Source: Candidatus Levyibacteriota bacterium | GTDB taxonomy: Bacteria; Patescibacteriota; Microgenomatia; Levybacterales; UBA12049 | DNA: 49,821 nt | Direction: 5' to 3' | Assembly: GCA_027459745.1 (NCBI GenBank) | Contig: DAIDHL010000010.1 | Coordinates: 1 to 49,821 of the forward strand | Part shown: in pieces, positions 10,901 to 19,494 of the stretch | Layout: each line of letters begins with the position of its first letter | Position numbering within the stretch: position 1 is the stretch's first letter | Program-made: the position numbers and the translations under genes | The notes under the pieces: model-generated | What the model was told of the DNA's origin: nothing | Database searches by the model: none | What the model saw: only the letters and a program-made list of their open reading frames with translations

Positions 10901-11059
10901 ATTTAGTGCCCGGATTTGCTGTATGAATATGTTTGTAATAATATTTGTAGCTGAATCTAAAATATATTGTTTATCTTTAAGAGAAAAGTATATATAGCCA
11001 AGTCGTGTTAAATGAATTAATGCAGGAATTTTTACTCGTGTGTTTTCATTGAATGCCAT
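7985..11059 (-). CDS. hsdR: Type I restriction endonuclease HsdR
   Basis: Nuclease motif 'RPDLTIFINGLPLAFIEVKKP', Walker A 'WHTQGSGKT', 'DEAH', 'LTGTPL'. Confidence 0.95.
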   Translation of the reverse strand: MAFNENTRVKIPALIHLTRLGYIYFSLKDKQYILDSATNIITNIFIQQIRALNPGSTEDSINQELQNIQEELNYDDLGRAFYNRLLGKGEGNLRLINWDNFTNNSFYVTTELTNKNGEDEFRPDLTIFINGLPLAFIEVKKPNNQEGIKAERDRIHTRFKNDKFRKFINVTQLIVFSNNMEYDDTDKHKLIGAFYATTAKNTNTTFNNFREKKKSEYIDDIKDIDENTEDFILADNNCRVIKHSPEFISNKDIDTPTNRILSSLFSKNRLRDLLKYGLCYVNEIDENSGKVTVQKHIMRYPQFFATKAIKAKLEDGIKRGVIWHTQGSGKTALSFYNVYSLRDYFGKKGIMPKFYFIADRLDLATQAKEEFSKRGLVVHSIDSKEALIADFGYNTTSEGITVVNIHKFREDTYTLRDSGYNINVQKVFFIDEAHRSYDPRGSFLANLYNSDKDSIKIALTGTPLIIYKDHDEYGDIKDSSQKEDSKTTRNIFGDYIHKYYYNDSIRDGYTLRLLREEIETSYKEKVRGVINDIKVQNGNISKKDLYAHPKFVSPMLQYITNDFINSRIRFGDRSIGGMVVCDSSEQAREMFHLFNETVETHKLTGALILHDEDDKETRRTKVKDFKDGKIDFLFVYSMLLTGFDAPRLKKLYLGRKIRAHNLLQTLTRVNRPYKNFKLGYVVDFADISEEFEVTNQAYFHELNEEYSENLDDEDPNNIFGSLFMSKTEIDQKIAEVQNAIADFTTENLETFSRQISAINDRHQIQKLKNALESARDIYNIVRLLGYTEILEKLDFKLLAKLLAMVSDRLKLLNLKDAMNDVNPQELLNTAIEDVVFTFTKTGEEELKLLSEDLHSFASKVRSELDKNINKKDREWILLYEEFVNLLHKHNIDPNSESIDTMKFESEQLLRIFDQIRELNRKNTMLMAKFGGDRKLAVIYKNIQSSGKVSDNMPLYNLLNDAKMRIDSRLGQNQHLLANSGYFRQATGEDILESFQTGKYEVDAGIIKSLIALTADEYLNEYQGE

Positions 11060-11070
11060 AATTAACTGTT

Positions 11071-11104
11071 ATTATACGCTCTTTGGGGATGCTTGAGAAG
11101 CTAA
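11071..11104 (-). promoter_or_regulatory. hsdR promoter within a shared element
   Basis: Minus strand: TTAGCTTCTCAAGCATCCCCAAAGAGCGTATAAT; -10 TATAAT is 11 nt from the hsdR ATG. Matches the element at 15333-15366. Confidence 0.6.
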
Positions 11105-11110
11105 ATATTT

Positions 11111-11764
11111 CTATACAAAATCACTTCCTTGTTTATTTAATTCCAAATTCAACTTTTCGCAGACTTCAGGAGTCAGATGCGGATCAATCGGTCGATCTTG
11201 AATAATTTTATTCAGCCAAGATATACCAACCACAAAAACACCATCTTGTGGATGTTCTCCATAATGAACTTTTATCTTTCTATTTGTATATACTAAAATT
11301 GGAATTACCCAAATGTCTTCCTGCAAATTATCTTTTACAAACTTTCCAATTATTACCGCTTCTCTTTTGCTTTCTCTCAAATATTTTTCAAAATTATAAT
11401 CAAAAGACTTTTTAGACGTATTCTTTGCTTCAATAGCAAAAATTCCTGTCGGCCCAATCACTACAAAATCCACATTACCATACTGACCTGGCGCATAAAA
11501 ATCAGCAACATGTAAAAATTCTTTGGGTAATTTCTTTAATTCATCAAGTACTTTTTCCTCTCCTTCCGATCCTTTCACCCAACTGGGTAGCCAATCATTT
11601 TTTACCCAACTAAACATAAATAAAACTACGAGATCAGCGATAATTACCCACCAATATGTCATCCCTATCATCTTAAATTGAGCCAAGATAAACGCAAAAA
11701 TATCCAAGAGGACAATCGCAAAGATGCCTAGGAGAATCTGCAGGATATTAAATGATGGTCTCAC
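11111..11764 (-). CDS. NERD domain protein, membrane anchored
   Basis: N-terminal TM segments, then 'GSEGEEKVLDELKKLPKEFLHVADFYAPGQYGNVDFVVIGPTGIFAIEAKNT', typical NERD. Confidence 0.85.
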   Translation of the reverse strand: MRPSFNILQILLGIFAIVLLDIFAFILAQFKMIGMTYWWVIIADLVVLFMFSWVKNDWLPSWVKGSEGEEKVLDELKKLPKEFLHVADFYAPGQYGNVDFVVIGPTGIFAIEAKNTSKKSFDYNFEKYLRESKREAVIIGKFVKDNLQEDIWVIPILVYTNRKIKVHYGEHPQDGVFVVGISWLNKIIQDRPIDPHLTPEVCEKLNLELNKQGSDFV

Positions 11765-11839
11765 TTACCTATTACATGCCAACTGGACTACATTGTCAAC
11801 TATACTGTATTGCATACAATACTCTTGTATAATATAAAT

Positions 11840-12241
11840 ATGAAATTTAATGCGCTCATACCAGAACTATATGTCATAGACTTTGGCAAAAGTCTGGACT
11901 TTTATACCAAAACTCTTGAATTTAAACTTGAATATCAAAGGGATAATCCTAAGTTTGCCTTTATCTCCCACCAAGGCAGTCAGATTATGATCCAACAAGA
12001 TGATGACGATGAAGAATGGCATAATGCCAAAGCCGAATATCCCTATGGCCGAGGTCTAAATCTTGAAATCAAAACAGACAATATCGAAAAGATAATTGAG
12101 AATTTAAAACAGCATAATTATCCCCTCAAAAGAGGCTTACAAGAAAGTTCATATAACACAATCGACGGAGTCAAAAAACAAAAAGAAATCCTGGTCATGG
12201 ACCCCAGTGGTTATCTTCTCCGCTTCGCAGAGAAGAAGTAA
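11840..12241 (+). CDS. VOC/bleomycin-resistance-like protein
   Basis: 'MKFNALIPELYVIDFGKSLDFYTKTLEFKLEYQR...VMDPSGYLLRFAEKK'. ATG at 11840 chosen because TATAAT lies at 11828-11833. Confidence 0.85.
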   Translation: MKFNALIPELYVIDFGKSLDFYTKTLEFKLEYQRDNPKFAFISHQGSQIMIQQDDDDEEWHNAKAEYPYGRGLNLEIKTDNIEKIIENLKQHNYPLKRGLQESSYNTIDGVKKQKEILVMDPSGYLLRFAEKK

Positions 12242-12389
12242 CGTATAAGTTTTTTATTTGGAATCTCCAAAATGTCTCCGTGGTTAATTATAGTTATGTT
12301 TTGGACACGCGGTCACTTTATATATGAGATATCCTGAATATTTAATATGATTGCGATCGAATATAAAACAAACGCCACAAGCATAGTAG

Positions 12390-12692
12390 CTATAATTGTT
12401 TCAAATATAGTAACAAATAATAACTTTTTATTTTTTTAGGTTTATAAAATTCATAAGTTGTTTTGTAACAGAGCTTAAATATATATACCAATAACAATAT
12501 ACCTGAAATTACTGTCAGAATAATGAATTCATATTCAATATATGCATATTGAGCTTCTTTCTCAACAAATAAAACTAAGTTTTTTGCGACTCCAAATAAA
12601 ACTCCAAAAAGTGCAACCCAGGTAATTAACTTGAACCAATTATCTGTGATCTTCTCTATATTCTCCCAAATTCTCTTCCTATTATTTTTCAT
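12390..12692 (-). CDS. Small membrane protein; likely frameshifted (coding signal continues to ~12313)
   Basis: Hydrophobic segments; last gene of the HsdM-KilA-N operon, 3 nt after the preceding gene. See finding on the A7 tract. Confidence 0.55.
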   Translation of the reverse strand: MKNNRKRIWENIEKITDNWFKLITWVALFGVLFGVAKNLVLFVEKEAQYAYIEYEFIILTVISGILLLVYIFKLCYKTTYEFYKPKKIKSYYLLLYLKQL

Positions 12693-12695
12693 ATC

Positions 12696-12989
12696 TTAAT
12701 TCATTGCATATCTTCTTCTAATTTCCTCAATTATTTCTACATTCTCCTCGTTTTCTCCTGTCTCTATATAGCGATTAATCGGATATCGGCACTTATCGCA
12801 TTTCCCTCTCAAAATTATATCGTCAAGATCGTTAATCTCCACAGTATAATCCACGATCGTAGAATCGTACGCACTATTACACTTAGAACAATAACAATTG
12901 TGGATTATCTTTTCTTGAAAGATTTTCCATTCCTCACCCATGATCTTATGAAAATCTTCCAGGATTATCGATACTATTTCTTTCTGCAT
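12696..12989 (-). CDS. Cys-rich (zinc-ribbon-like) small protein
   Basis: Two CxxC pairs ('CYCSKCNSAYDS' and 'KCDKCRYP'); 13 nt downstream of the KilA-N gene. Confidence 0.6.
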   Translation of the reverse strand: MQKEIVSIILEDFHKIMGEEWKIFQEKIIHNCYCSKCNSAYDSTIVDYTVEINDLDDIILRGKCDKCRYPINRYIETGENEENVEIIEEIRRRYAMN

Positions 12990-13001
12990 AATTCCTCTTA
13001 C

Positions 13002-13835
13002 TTATCCCTCTCTTTCCAATCTCTTTACACTCGGATTATTCAATAGCGATTTCATTTGGGTTATTGCGCTTGCGTTGAGTTTACGAAGTCTTTCATTTTG
13101 TGACAAACCGGCGCGGATATATTCAGCATTCAAACTTTCTAAATTCGCCAGACAGACTAATTGCGTTACATCGGCATAATCGCGAATATTCCCTTCTGTT
13201 TTGGGATTCTTATCACGCCACTCTTTGGCTGTCATACCAAATAATGCAACATTTAGCACATCTGCTTCATTGGCATAAATGATAGTCTCTTTTTGTTTTG
13301 AGATGAAAGGAGGAATTAGATTCTCTTTTATGGCATCTGTATGAATATGATAATTTATCTTTGTAAGTAATCGTTTTGCATCCCATCCGAGAATCAAACG
13401 TTCGTTCTCCTCATCTTTGAGTCTTTGAAATTCTTTAATCAAAAAGAGTTTAAATTCAGGACTTATCCACGTAGCGAATTCGAATGCGATGTCTTTATGA
13501 GCAAAAGTACCACCACCATAGCGACCTGCTTTTGAAACCAAACCCATAGCCTTTGTCGACTCAACCCATCTTTGTGGCGTCAATGAAAAACTATTTAGTC
13601 CCGCTTGGCTTTTAAAGGCATCGAATTCGATGCTTTTAAACTGAGGATTATTTAATTTCTCCCAAAGACCGAGAAATTCAATAGTATCGCGATTTCTCAT
13701 CCAGTTTTGGATAATATAATTAGTTCGTTCTTTATCTTTATACCTGGCTATATCAGTAAGCGAGATAAAGTCCTTTTCATTTTTTTTAAACGTAACTACT
13801 TCTAGTCCTTTGACAATGATCGTTTTATTTTTCAT
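13002..13835 (-). CDS. KilA-N domain protein
   Basis: 'FISLTDIARYKDKERTNYIIQNWMRNRDTIEFLGLWEKLNNPQFKSIEFD...SPQRWVESTKAMGLVSKAGRYGGGTFAHKDIAFEFATWISPEFKLFLIKEFQRLK' pattern of KilA-N (residues quoted from the supplied ORF, with the stretch before 'PQRW' reading 'SFSLTPQRW'). Confidence 0.9.
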   Translation of the reverse strand: MKNKTIIVKGLEVVTFKKNEKDFISLTDIARYKDKERTNYIIQNWMRNRDTIEFLGLWEKLNNPQFKSIEFDAFKSQAGLNSFSLTPQRWVESTKAMGLVSKAGRYGGGTFAHKDIAFEFATWISPEFKLFLIKEFQRLKDEENERLILGWDAKRLLTKINYHIHTDAIKENLIPPFISKQKETIIYANEADVLNVALFGMTAKEWRDKNPKTEGNIRDYADVTQLVCLANLESLNAEYIRAGLSQNERLRKLNASAITQMKSLLNNPSVKRLEREG

Positions 13836-15318
13836 ATCCTAACTCCCTTATAAATCCTGCAACTTTTTTGTTAATTTCTTCCCTTTCTTTTTCCAGTGTT
13901 TGCAATTCTTTCCATACCTGCTTAACGTCAATATGCTCTTGCTCTTCATTGCTATCAATGTAACGTCTAACATTAAGGTTATAGTCGTTTTCCTCAACTT
14001 CTTTTATATTCACTACCCTTGCATACTTTTCTATATTTTTGTATCCATCGTATGCATTGATAATTTTTTCTATGTCTTGTGACCTGAGACTATTTTGATT
14101 TTTACCTTCAAGAAAATCTTTTTCTGCATCTATAATCAATATCTTTCCTTTTTTATGTTCAGGCTTGTTATTATTTAATATCCAAATAGCCGCGGGTATA
14201 CCAGTTCCGTAAAATAACTTTGAGGGTAATGCGATAATCGCATCAATTAAATCTTTCTTTATTATTTGCTCTCTAATTCTTCCTTCACTACCTCCCCGGA
14301 AAAGAACACCGTGAGGTAATACAATTCCTGCCCGACCATTTGTATTCATCGATTTGATGATATGAAGGACAAATGCATAATCAGCATTTTTCTGAGGTGG
14401 TTGATCATATCCAGCCGTACGGCTAAATTTATCATTTTTGAAAATACCAAATTCCCAATCTTTGATTGAATATGGTGGGTTAGCTACTACGATATCAAAC
14501 TTCTGCAAGTTGCCATTATTTGCAATGAATTGAGGCTTTGCTAAAGTATCTCCCCGTCTAATATCAGCACTATCCAATCCATGCAAAAACATATTAATCT
14601 TAGCAATCGCAAAGGTACTGATATTTAATTCTTGTCCATAGAGATAAAGTGTATTTGCAACTTGCTCCCCTGCTTTTTCCCGTAAATAATGATAGGCTTC
14701 TAATAAAAATCCCCCAGAACCTACTGCCGGATCATATATATGATCTTTTTGATGTGGTTTTACTATCTGTATAATCACACGCTCAACTTCACGAGGAGTA
14801 TAAAATTCTCCACCTTTCTTGCCAGCATCAGCCGCAAATTGTTTAATTAAATACTCATAAGCATCACCTAGAAGATCAGAACTAATATATGTATTGCCGA
14901 AATTGTATTGGGAAAAATGATTAATAAGCCTTTGAGTTGTTTCATTGGGAAAACGGTCTTTGTTGGCAAAATCTAAATCATCAAAAATCTTATCCAGCTT
15001 AGGACTATTTACATTCGTCAGAATGTCAAAAATCTCATTCAGCTTTTGTCCAATATTTTGTGAAGTCTCTTGTACCACCTGCCATTTGCAATTTCCGGGT
15101 ACCTGAAAACGATGATTATAATCTTCTTTGGCTAATTCTTCTTTACCAAATTCCTTAAGTATATTTTTGTACTCTTCATCCCAAACATCACTCATGCGTT
15201 TGTAGAACAACAAACCAAAAATATACTTTTTGTAGTCAGAGCTATCAATTTTTCCACGCAGAATATCCGCAGATTTCCAAAGAAATTGTTCTAATTGAGG
15301 TAAGGTAAGCTTATCCAT
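13825..15318 (-). CDS. HsdM-type N-6 adenine DNA methyltransferase (second, without hsdS/hsdR)
   Basis: 'GGEFYTPREVERVIIQIVKP', 'YDPAVGSGGFLLEAY', 'NPPYSIKDWEF'; N-terminal HsdM helical domain. Overlaps the KilA-N start by 11 nt. Confidence 0.95.
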   Translation of the reverse strand: MDKLTLPQLEQFLWKSADILRGKIDSSDYKKYIFGLLFYKRMSDVWDEEYKNILKEFGKEELAKEDYNHRFQVPGNCKWQVVQETSQNIGQKLNEIFDILTNVNSPKLDKIFDDLDFANKDRFPNETTQRLINHFSQYNFGNTYISSDLLGDAYEYLIKQFAADAGKKGGEFYTPREVERVIIQIVKPHQKDHIYDPAVGSGGFLLEAYHYLREKAGEQVANTLYLYGQELNISTFAIAKINMFLHGLDSADIRRGDTLAKPQFIANNGNLQKFDIVVANPPYSIKDWEFGIFKNDKFSRTAGYDQPPQKNADYAFVLHIIKSMNTNGRAGIVLPHGVLFRGGSEGRIREQIIKKDLIDAIIALPSKLFYGTGIPAAIWILNNNKPEHKKGKILIIDAEKDFLEGKNQNSLRSQDIEKIINAYDGYKNIEKYARVVNIKEVEENDYNLNVRRYIDSNEEQEHIDVKQVWKELQTLEKEREEINKKVAGFIRELGYEK

Positions 15319-15332
15319 AGAGCTTACTGCAC

Positions 15333-15366
15333 ATTATACCCTCTTTCCCCCTCCTTGAGAAGCCAA
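15333..15366 (-). promoter_or_regulatory. Promoter of the second methyltransferase operon (shared element)
   Basis: Minus strand: TTGGCTTCTCAAGGAGGGGGAAAGAGGGTATAAT, TATAAT 14 nt from the ATG. Confidence 0.6.
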
Positions 15367-15494
15367 TAGGACTGTCAATTATATCTTTAAATCTGTGGCT
15401 AGTCCACTAGTCCACCTTCCATTTGACCCAGGTTCACACCTTCTCTTTCCCCTTCCTTAAAAAGCTAAATTGTTGTAGGAAATTTAATGTTTCT

Positions 15495-15522
15495 GGATTC
15501 CGGCTCGTAGGCCGGAATGACA
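15495..15522. repeat. GTCATTCC/GGAATGAC palindromic intergenic repeat
   Basis: GGATTCCGGCTCGTAGGCCGGAATGACA hairpin; related to copies at 2251-2276, 3119-3145, 3349-3382 and 44787-44811. Confidence 0.6.
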
Positions 15523-15557
15523 ATACTTTTCTCTCATGAAGTATGTAAAAGGTAATT

Positions 15558-16172
15558 CTATGCTGCTAGCTGTTTAAGTTCATCTACCGAACACATGGAA
15601 ACTTTCTGGGTGTCTCCATTGAATAGCCCAATCCATTTTTCAGTGGTAGGACTATTAGGATGAGCCAGAATCATAAAACGGGTTTGCTCTAGATTAATAT
15701 ATGGTTCCCACACTCCTTCCAGCGGAAGACGTTGGGAAACTTCATCAATCACTATCACAATCGGCCCTTTATGCTCCTTTAACTTATCAATAGGTGGCAA
15801 TTTGGCAAAAGACACTCCTGTCTCATCCTTTTGTGGTTTAGCTCCAAATGTTTGTTGAGCCGATGCTGATGTAAAAAATATCAATGGTTGTTGCTTTTTT
15901 TTCTCCAGTACTCTATCCATTTCTGTACATACAGCAATCGCAGTAGTAGTTTTGCCTGATTTTGCACCACCAGTGATAATCACAGCTTTTTCATCATTGA
16001 TTAAAGCGTTTGATATCTCATCTATACCATTTTTATAATCCTCGATGTATCCTTTGATATGCTCACGATTTTCAGTGGAAGTTTTGACCTGACCAGCTTG
16101 CAAAGTAGCTAAAAATCGATCGCTTGGTCGCAAATTTATTATATTATCAATTCCCGCTCCTATTTCTCCCAT
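15558..16172 (-). CDS. P-loop NTPase-like protein
   Basis: Walker A 'ITGGAKSGKTTTAIAV' and Walker B-like 'GPIVIVIDEVSQ'. Confidence 0.6.
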   Translation of the reverse strand: MGEIGAGIDNIINLRPSDRFLATLQAGQVKTSTENREHIKGYIEDYKNGIDEISNALINDEKAVIITGGAKSGKTTTAIAVCTEMDRVLEKKKQQPLIFFTSASAQQTFGAKPQKDETGVSFAKLPPIDKLKEHKGPIVIVIDEVSQRLPLEGVWEPYINLEQTRFMILAHPNSPTTEKWIGLFNGDTQKVSMCSVDELKQLAA

Positions 16173-16400
16173 GTTTATTTAATTTTAGTATATTTTGTCC
16201 AATTATACATTTCCTGTTAAAAATCTTTAATTCCTTTATTTCTTCTAAATAGATTCGCTTCTATTATTCAATTTTTAAACTGAGGATATAGACTTTTAGT
16301 GATTTAATCTACCTCCAAAACCTATGACTATATCTGAAGAAAATATTAAATTTTACAATAAGAATATCAATTACGGATCTTTGCCTATAACTTAATCAGC

Positions 16401-17195
16401 TCATTTGGAACTTAAGAATTGTAGTTTGTCTTCGGGATACAAAAAGTCTATAGTGTCTGTGTCCGATGGTGCCCTTTGTTGGGTGGACATAAATAAATGC
16501 CAATATTCTGGTTTTATATCTTTTATAAGTGATCTTCCAAGTGTACCCGTAAAAAAACTTAAGTTACGTGTATCATTATTCCCCGTTATATAACGAAAAC
16601 CCATCTTTCTGGCCACATCCTGCAATCGTTTATAAAAACTCTTGGCAACGCCTTTTCCCCGCAATTCTTCACGGTCATGATATGTCCCTACATATAGGCA
16701 TCCATTTTCATTTACATCAAGTGTAATTACATTAGCAACATAATCATTAAAATCAATCAAACCCTGCTCAACAAAACTGTTATATAATAAATGCTCGGGA
16801 TCAATATCATCCGGACCGTCCGGTGGTATAAAAATCTCATCATTAGGGGTATTTTTTCTTTTTTGCTCGAGCAGCATATTATATTGTTCATAACTTTCAC
16901 TATTTGATACTGGTTGTAGTTTATGCTCTACCACAATACCATTTAGTCTTTTAGCTGTCTGATCTATAATTACCGCATTCACGGCTTCCGGATCATTACT
17001 TAATTCAAGAAAAACTTTGGGGACTAATATATAGCGCATAGCTGCGTGTGGAGCATCGGCGAAACTTTGTGCATGTTGCGGATCCTTATACCAATCTTCA
17101 AATGCTACTCTGTCCGAATCCACTATTCTCTCTACTTCAGTTTTCTTGTCGTTGTCTACTTGGGGTAGCAATCCATCTAAATTTGATTCAGCCAT
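16401..17195 (-). CDS. GNAT-like acetyltransferase
   Basis: 'LYVGTYHDREELRGKGVAKSFYKRLQDVARKMGFRYITGNNDTRNLSFF'. ATG at 17195 (MAESNL) sits 6 nt after TATAAT at 17202-17207. Confidence 0.7.
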   Translation of the reverse strand: MAESNLDGLLPQVDNDKKTEVERIVDSDRVAFEDWYKDPQHAQSFADAPHAAMRYILVPKVFLELSNDPEAVNAVIIDQTAKRLNGIVVEHKLQPVSNSESYEQYNMLLEQKRKNTPNDEIFIPPDGPDDIDPEHLLYNSFVEQGLIDFNDYVANVITLDVNENGCLYVGTYHDREELRGKGVAKSFYKRLQDVARKMGFRYITGNNDTRNLSFFTGTLGRSLIKDIKPEYWHLFMSTQQRAPSDTDTIDFLYPEDKLQFLSSK

Positions 17196-17260
17196 ATTAC
17201 AATTATACACTGATACTCTTTTACTACAATTTATATTTTATACCTACAGCTATAAAGGCA

Positions 17261-17289
17261 TTGACATTTTAAGCAGACGCATTTACAAT
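17261..17289 (+). promoter_or_regulatory. Consensus sigma70 promoter
   Basis: TTGACA (17261-17266), 17-nt spacer, TACAAT (17284-17289); ATG at 17302. Confidence 0.7.
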
Positions 17290-17301
17290 CACTCTCATTA
17301 T

Positions 17302-17592
17302 ATGAGTAGATCAGCAGAAGCATTACAAGCAAGGGGCTATAAAAGAACTGAAAGAGGAGTATACGTTTCACCTCAAGGGAATTCACCCGCGCTCAGAACA
17401 GATGGCATTCCACCAGAAAAACTTATTCGCTCTTATAGAGAGATGCATGTTCTACCTCCCGGAGAATCAATGGATGCTAATCGATATTTTCAATTCTCCC
17501 GAACTGAAGTAGATTTGCGTACAAAAGACCCCACTCTTCTAATAGAAGCTATTGCAATTACACCACGAAGGAGAAAAAAGCTCGGAAAATAA
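17302..17592 (+). CDS. Hypothetical protein, 96 aa
   Basis: 'MSRSAEALQARGYKRTERGVYVSPQG...'; start chosen from the upstream promoter. Confidence 0.55.
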   Translation: MSRSAEALQARGYKRTERGVYVSPQGNSPALRTDGIPPEKLIRSYREMHVLPPGESMDANRYFQFSRTEVDLRTKDPTLLIEAIAITPRRRKKLGK

Positions 17593-17748
17593 TTACACGT
17601 ATATCACCACCCTGATTCCATTTGTCTTCGTTACGCTAAGCTAATTTTTAATATACAATTAATAGTATATAGTCTAATAAACAAATTCTTTTCTATATAA
17701 ACCAGATTAAATAACAGATTATGAATTTTTTTATAATTAATAATTTTA

Positions 17749-18264
17749 TTAAGATTCTTTTTGATTAAAGTCAAGTACTTTCACTTTACCATTTTTTATG
17801 ATGGTTAAGATTCCAGGTGGTGGACTATTGATAAAAAAATCTTTAAAAGTAAAATGCTCACCTGATAATAATTTTATTAGAGCGACAATTACAACACTAT
17901 GTGTGCATATTAAGATTCGTTCATATTCGGATGATTCTAATTCTTTTATTAGCCTCTTGATACGTCTTCTAAAATACCAGGCTGGTTCAAAAACATTTTC
18001 ATTTAATCTTTTGTCGTATTTAAAGTTTTTGCCAGTAATTTTACTAATAATATTCGCAGTTTCTTTACAACGTCGAAATTCAGAACATAAATTACAATCT
18101 GTTGGTACTTTTTTTAAATATCTTGCAAGTTTTTCAGTTGTGGGTCTACCTATGGGTAAAATATGTGCAGTAAATATTTTAAACCCGTAGGTTCTAAACC
18201 ATCTTTTCGATTGAGTTACAAACGTCTCAGAATGACGAATAATATAATAGGTTTTTGCTTTCAT
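17749..18264 (-). CDS. Histidine phosphatase family protein
   Basis: 'YYIIRHSET', 'SEFRRCKETANII', 'ILICTHSVVIVALIKLL'. Confidence 0.85.
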   Translation of the reverse strand: MKAKTYYIIRHSETFVTQSKRWFRTYGFKIFTAHILPIGRPTTEKLARYLKKVPTDCNLCSEFRRCKETANIISKITGKNFKYDKRLNENVFEPAWYFRRRIKRLIKELESSEYERILICTHSVVIVALIKLLSGEHFTFKDFFINSPPPGILTIIKNGKVKVLDFNQKES

Positions 18265-18360
18265 AAAATATTTTAACTAATATGATTATGATTAATTATC
18301 AACTTATGAATAAAGCACTTCTTAATAGTGCAAAAATAAATATTAAATACGTTTAAGTAA

Positions 18361-19311
18361 TTAAATAAATCCTGCTCTTTTTTTAGATTCCGGAAATCCA
18401 CAAATTATTTTGAGGCAACTTGAGTTTATTCGATAACTGACCGGCGTTTCACCAAATAAGGTGGCGTCTGCATGAACAAGAACGGGCTGATTAGTAGTAA
18501 TATTAGCAGTTTTGCTTTCCAATATCCGTATATGTCTGCGATCCACGTGTTGATTAAAAAGTAATCTAAAAAAATATTTCATAGTTCCCCACCAACTCAT
18601 GTTATATATTACTACAGTTAAATTGTGATTATTTAATTTGGCCCCAGGCGCCATACGAAGTGAAGCTCCTGTTAGTGGTCCATTAGCTACAACTACTAAA
18701 TTTGCTTTACTTTCTATAGTTTTATCATCGGTTTGTATAGTAACCAAAAAGTTTTTAAATTTAAATAATGTTCTGAACATTGGTAAGATTTCTGCATAAT
18801 GCTTCTTCTCAATATTATCGAAATATTTTTGAAATTTTGCGTCAAGGCCAATTCCTGATGTCTCGAGAAAGTAGTATGGCTGTGATAATGACTTTCCTTT
18901 AATTCTAATTACTGACCCTAAATCTACCTTAATTACTCTATTAATCTTAATAATCTCGATTGCCTGCTCAAGCTGATTGGGTATTGCCATCATTTTGGCA
19001 ATATTCATGAATGAACCTAAAGGAATTATGCCTAATACTACGTTAGAACCAACTAAACCATTTGCGACTTCATTGATTGTGCCATCACCTCCAGCTGCCA
19101 AGACTATTTCGTATCCTTTTTTTGAAGCGGATTTTGCTAATTTTTTTGCGTCCCCTGGACCTTTAGTTTTAACATAATCAAAATTGAGATAATATTTTTT
19201 TAACAATGATTTAATTTCATCAATCGTAAAATTTGATTTTTTGCCTACTATTTCTCTTTTCTCCCCTGCGTGGGGATTAAATATGAGAAGAATGTTATTT
19301 TTCTTTTTCAT
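18361..19311 (-). CDS. Diacylglycerol/lipid kinase family protein
   Basis: 'LLIFNPHAGEKRE', 'VLAAGGDGTINEVANGLVGSNVVLGIIPLGSFMNIAKMM'. Confidence 0.88.
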   Translation of the reverse strand: MKKKNNILLIFNPHAGEKREIVGKKSNFTIDEIKSLLKKYYLNFDYVKTKGPGDAKKLAKSASKKGYEIVLAAGGDGTINEVANGLVGSNVVLGIIPLGSFMNIAKMMAIPNQLEQAIEIIKINRVIKVDLGSVIRIKGKSLSQPYYFLETSGIGLDAKFQKYFDNIEKKHYAEILPMFRTLFKFKNFLVTIQTDDKTIESKANLVVVANGPLTGASLRMAPGAKLNNHNLTVVIYNMSWWGTMKYFFRLLFNQHVDRRHIRILESKTANITTNQPVLVHADATLFGETPVSYRINSSCLKIICGFPESKKRAGFI

Positions 19312-19494
19312 TTATTTAGCAAAATCATATAACTATTTTGAATGTAATTACTCTCTACTAAATTTATCGAATTTCTTATTGGAATTATGTCCCACAGTAT
19401 ACACCTAATAGAAAGTACAAGAAAGCAAGAGTAAATATTTATTTTAGATCTTATTAATGAATATTTCTTATTTATTATCTGTTGAACTATATCT

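Noticed and set aside
13002-15318. KilA-N gene as evidence of a prophage
   Set aside because: No structural, packaging, integrase or lysis genes nearby; the operon context points to R-M-like function.
17798-18190. 130-aa plus-strand ORF
   Set aside because: Antisense to the histidine phosphatase gene.
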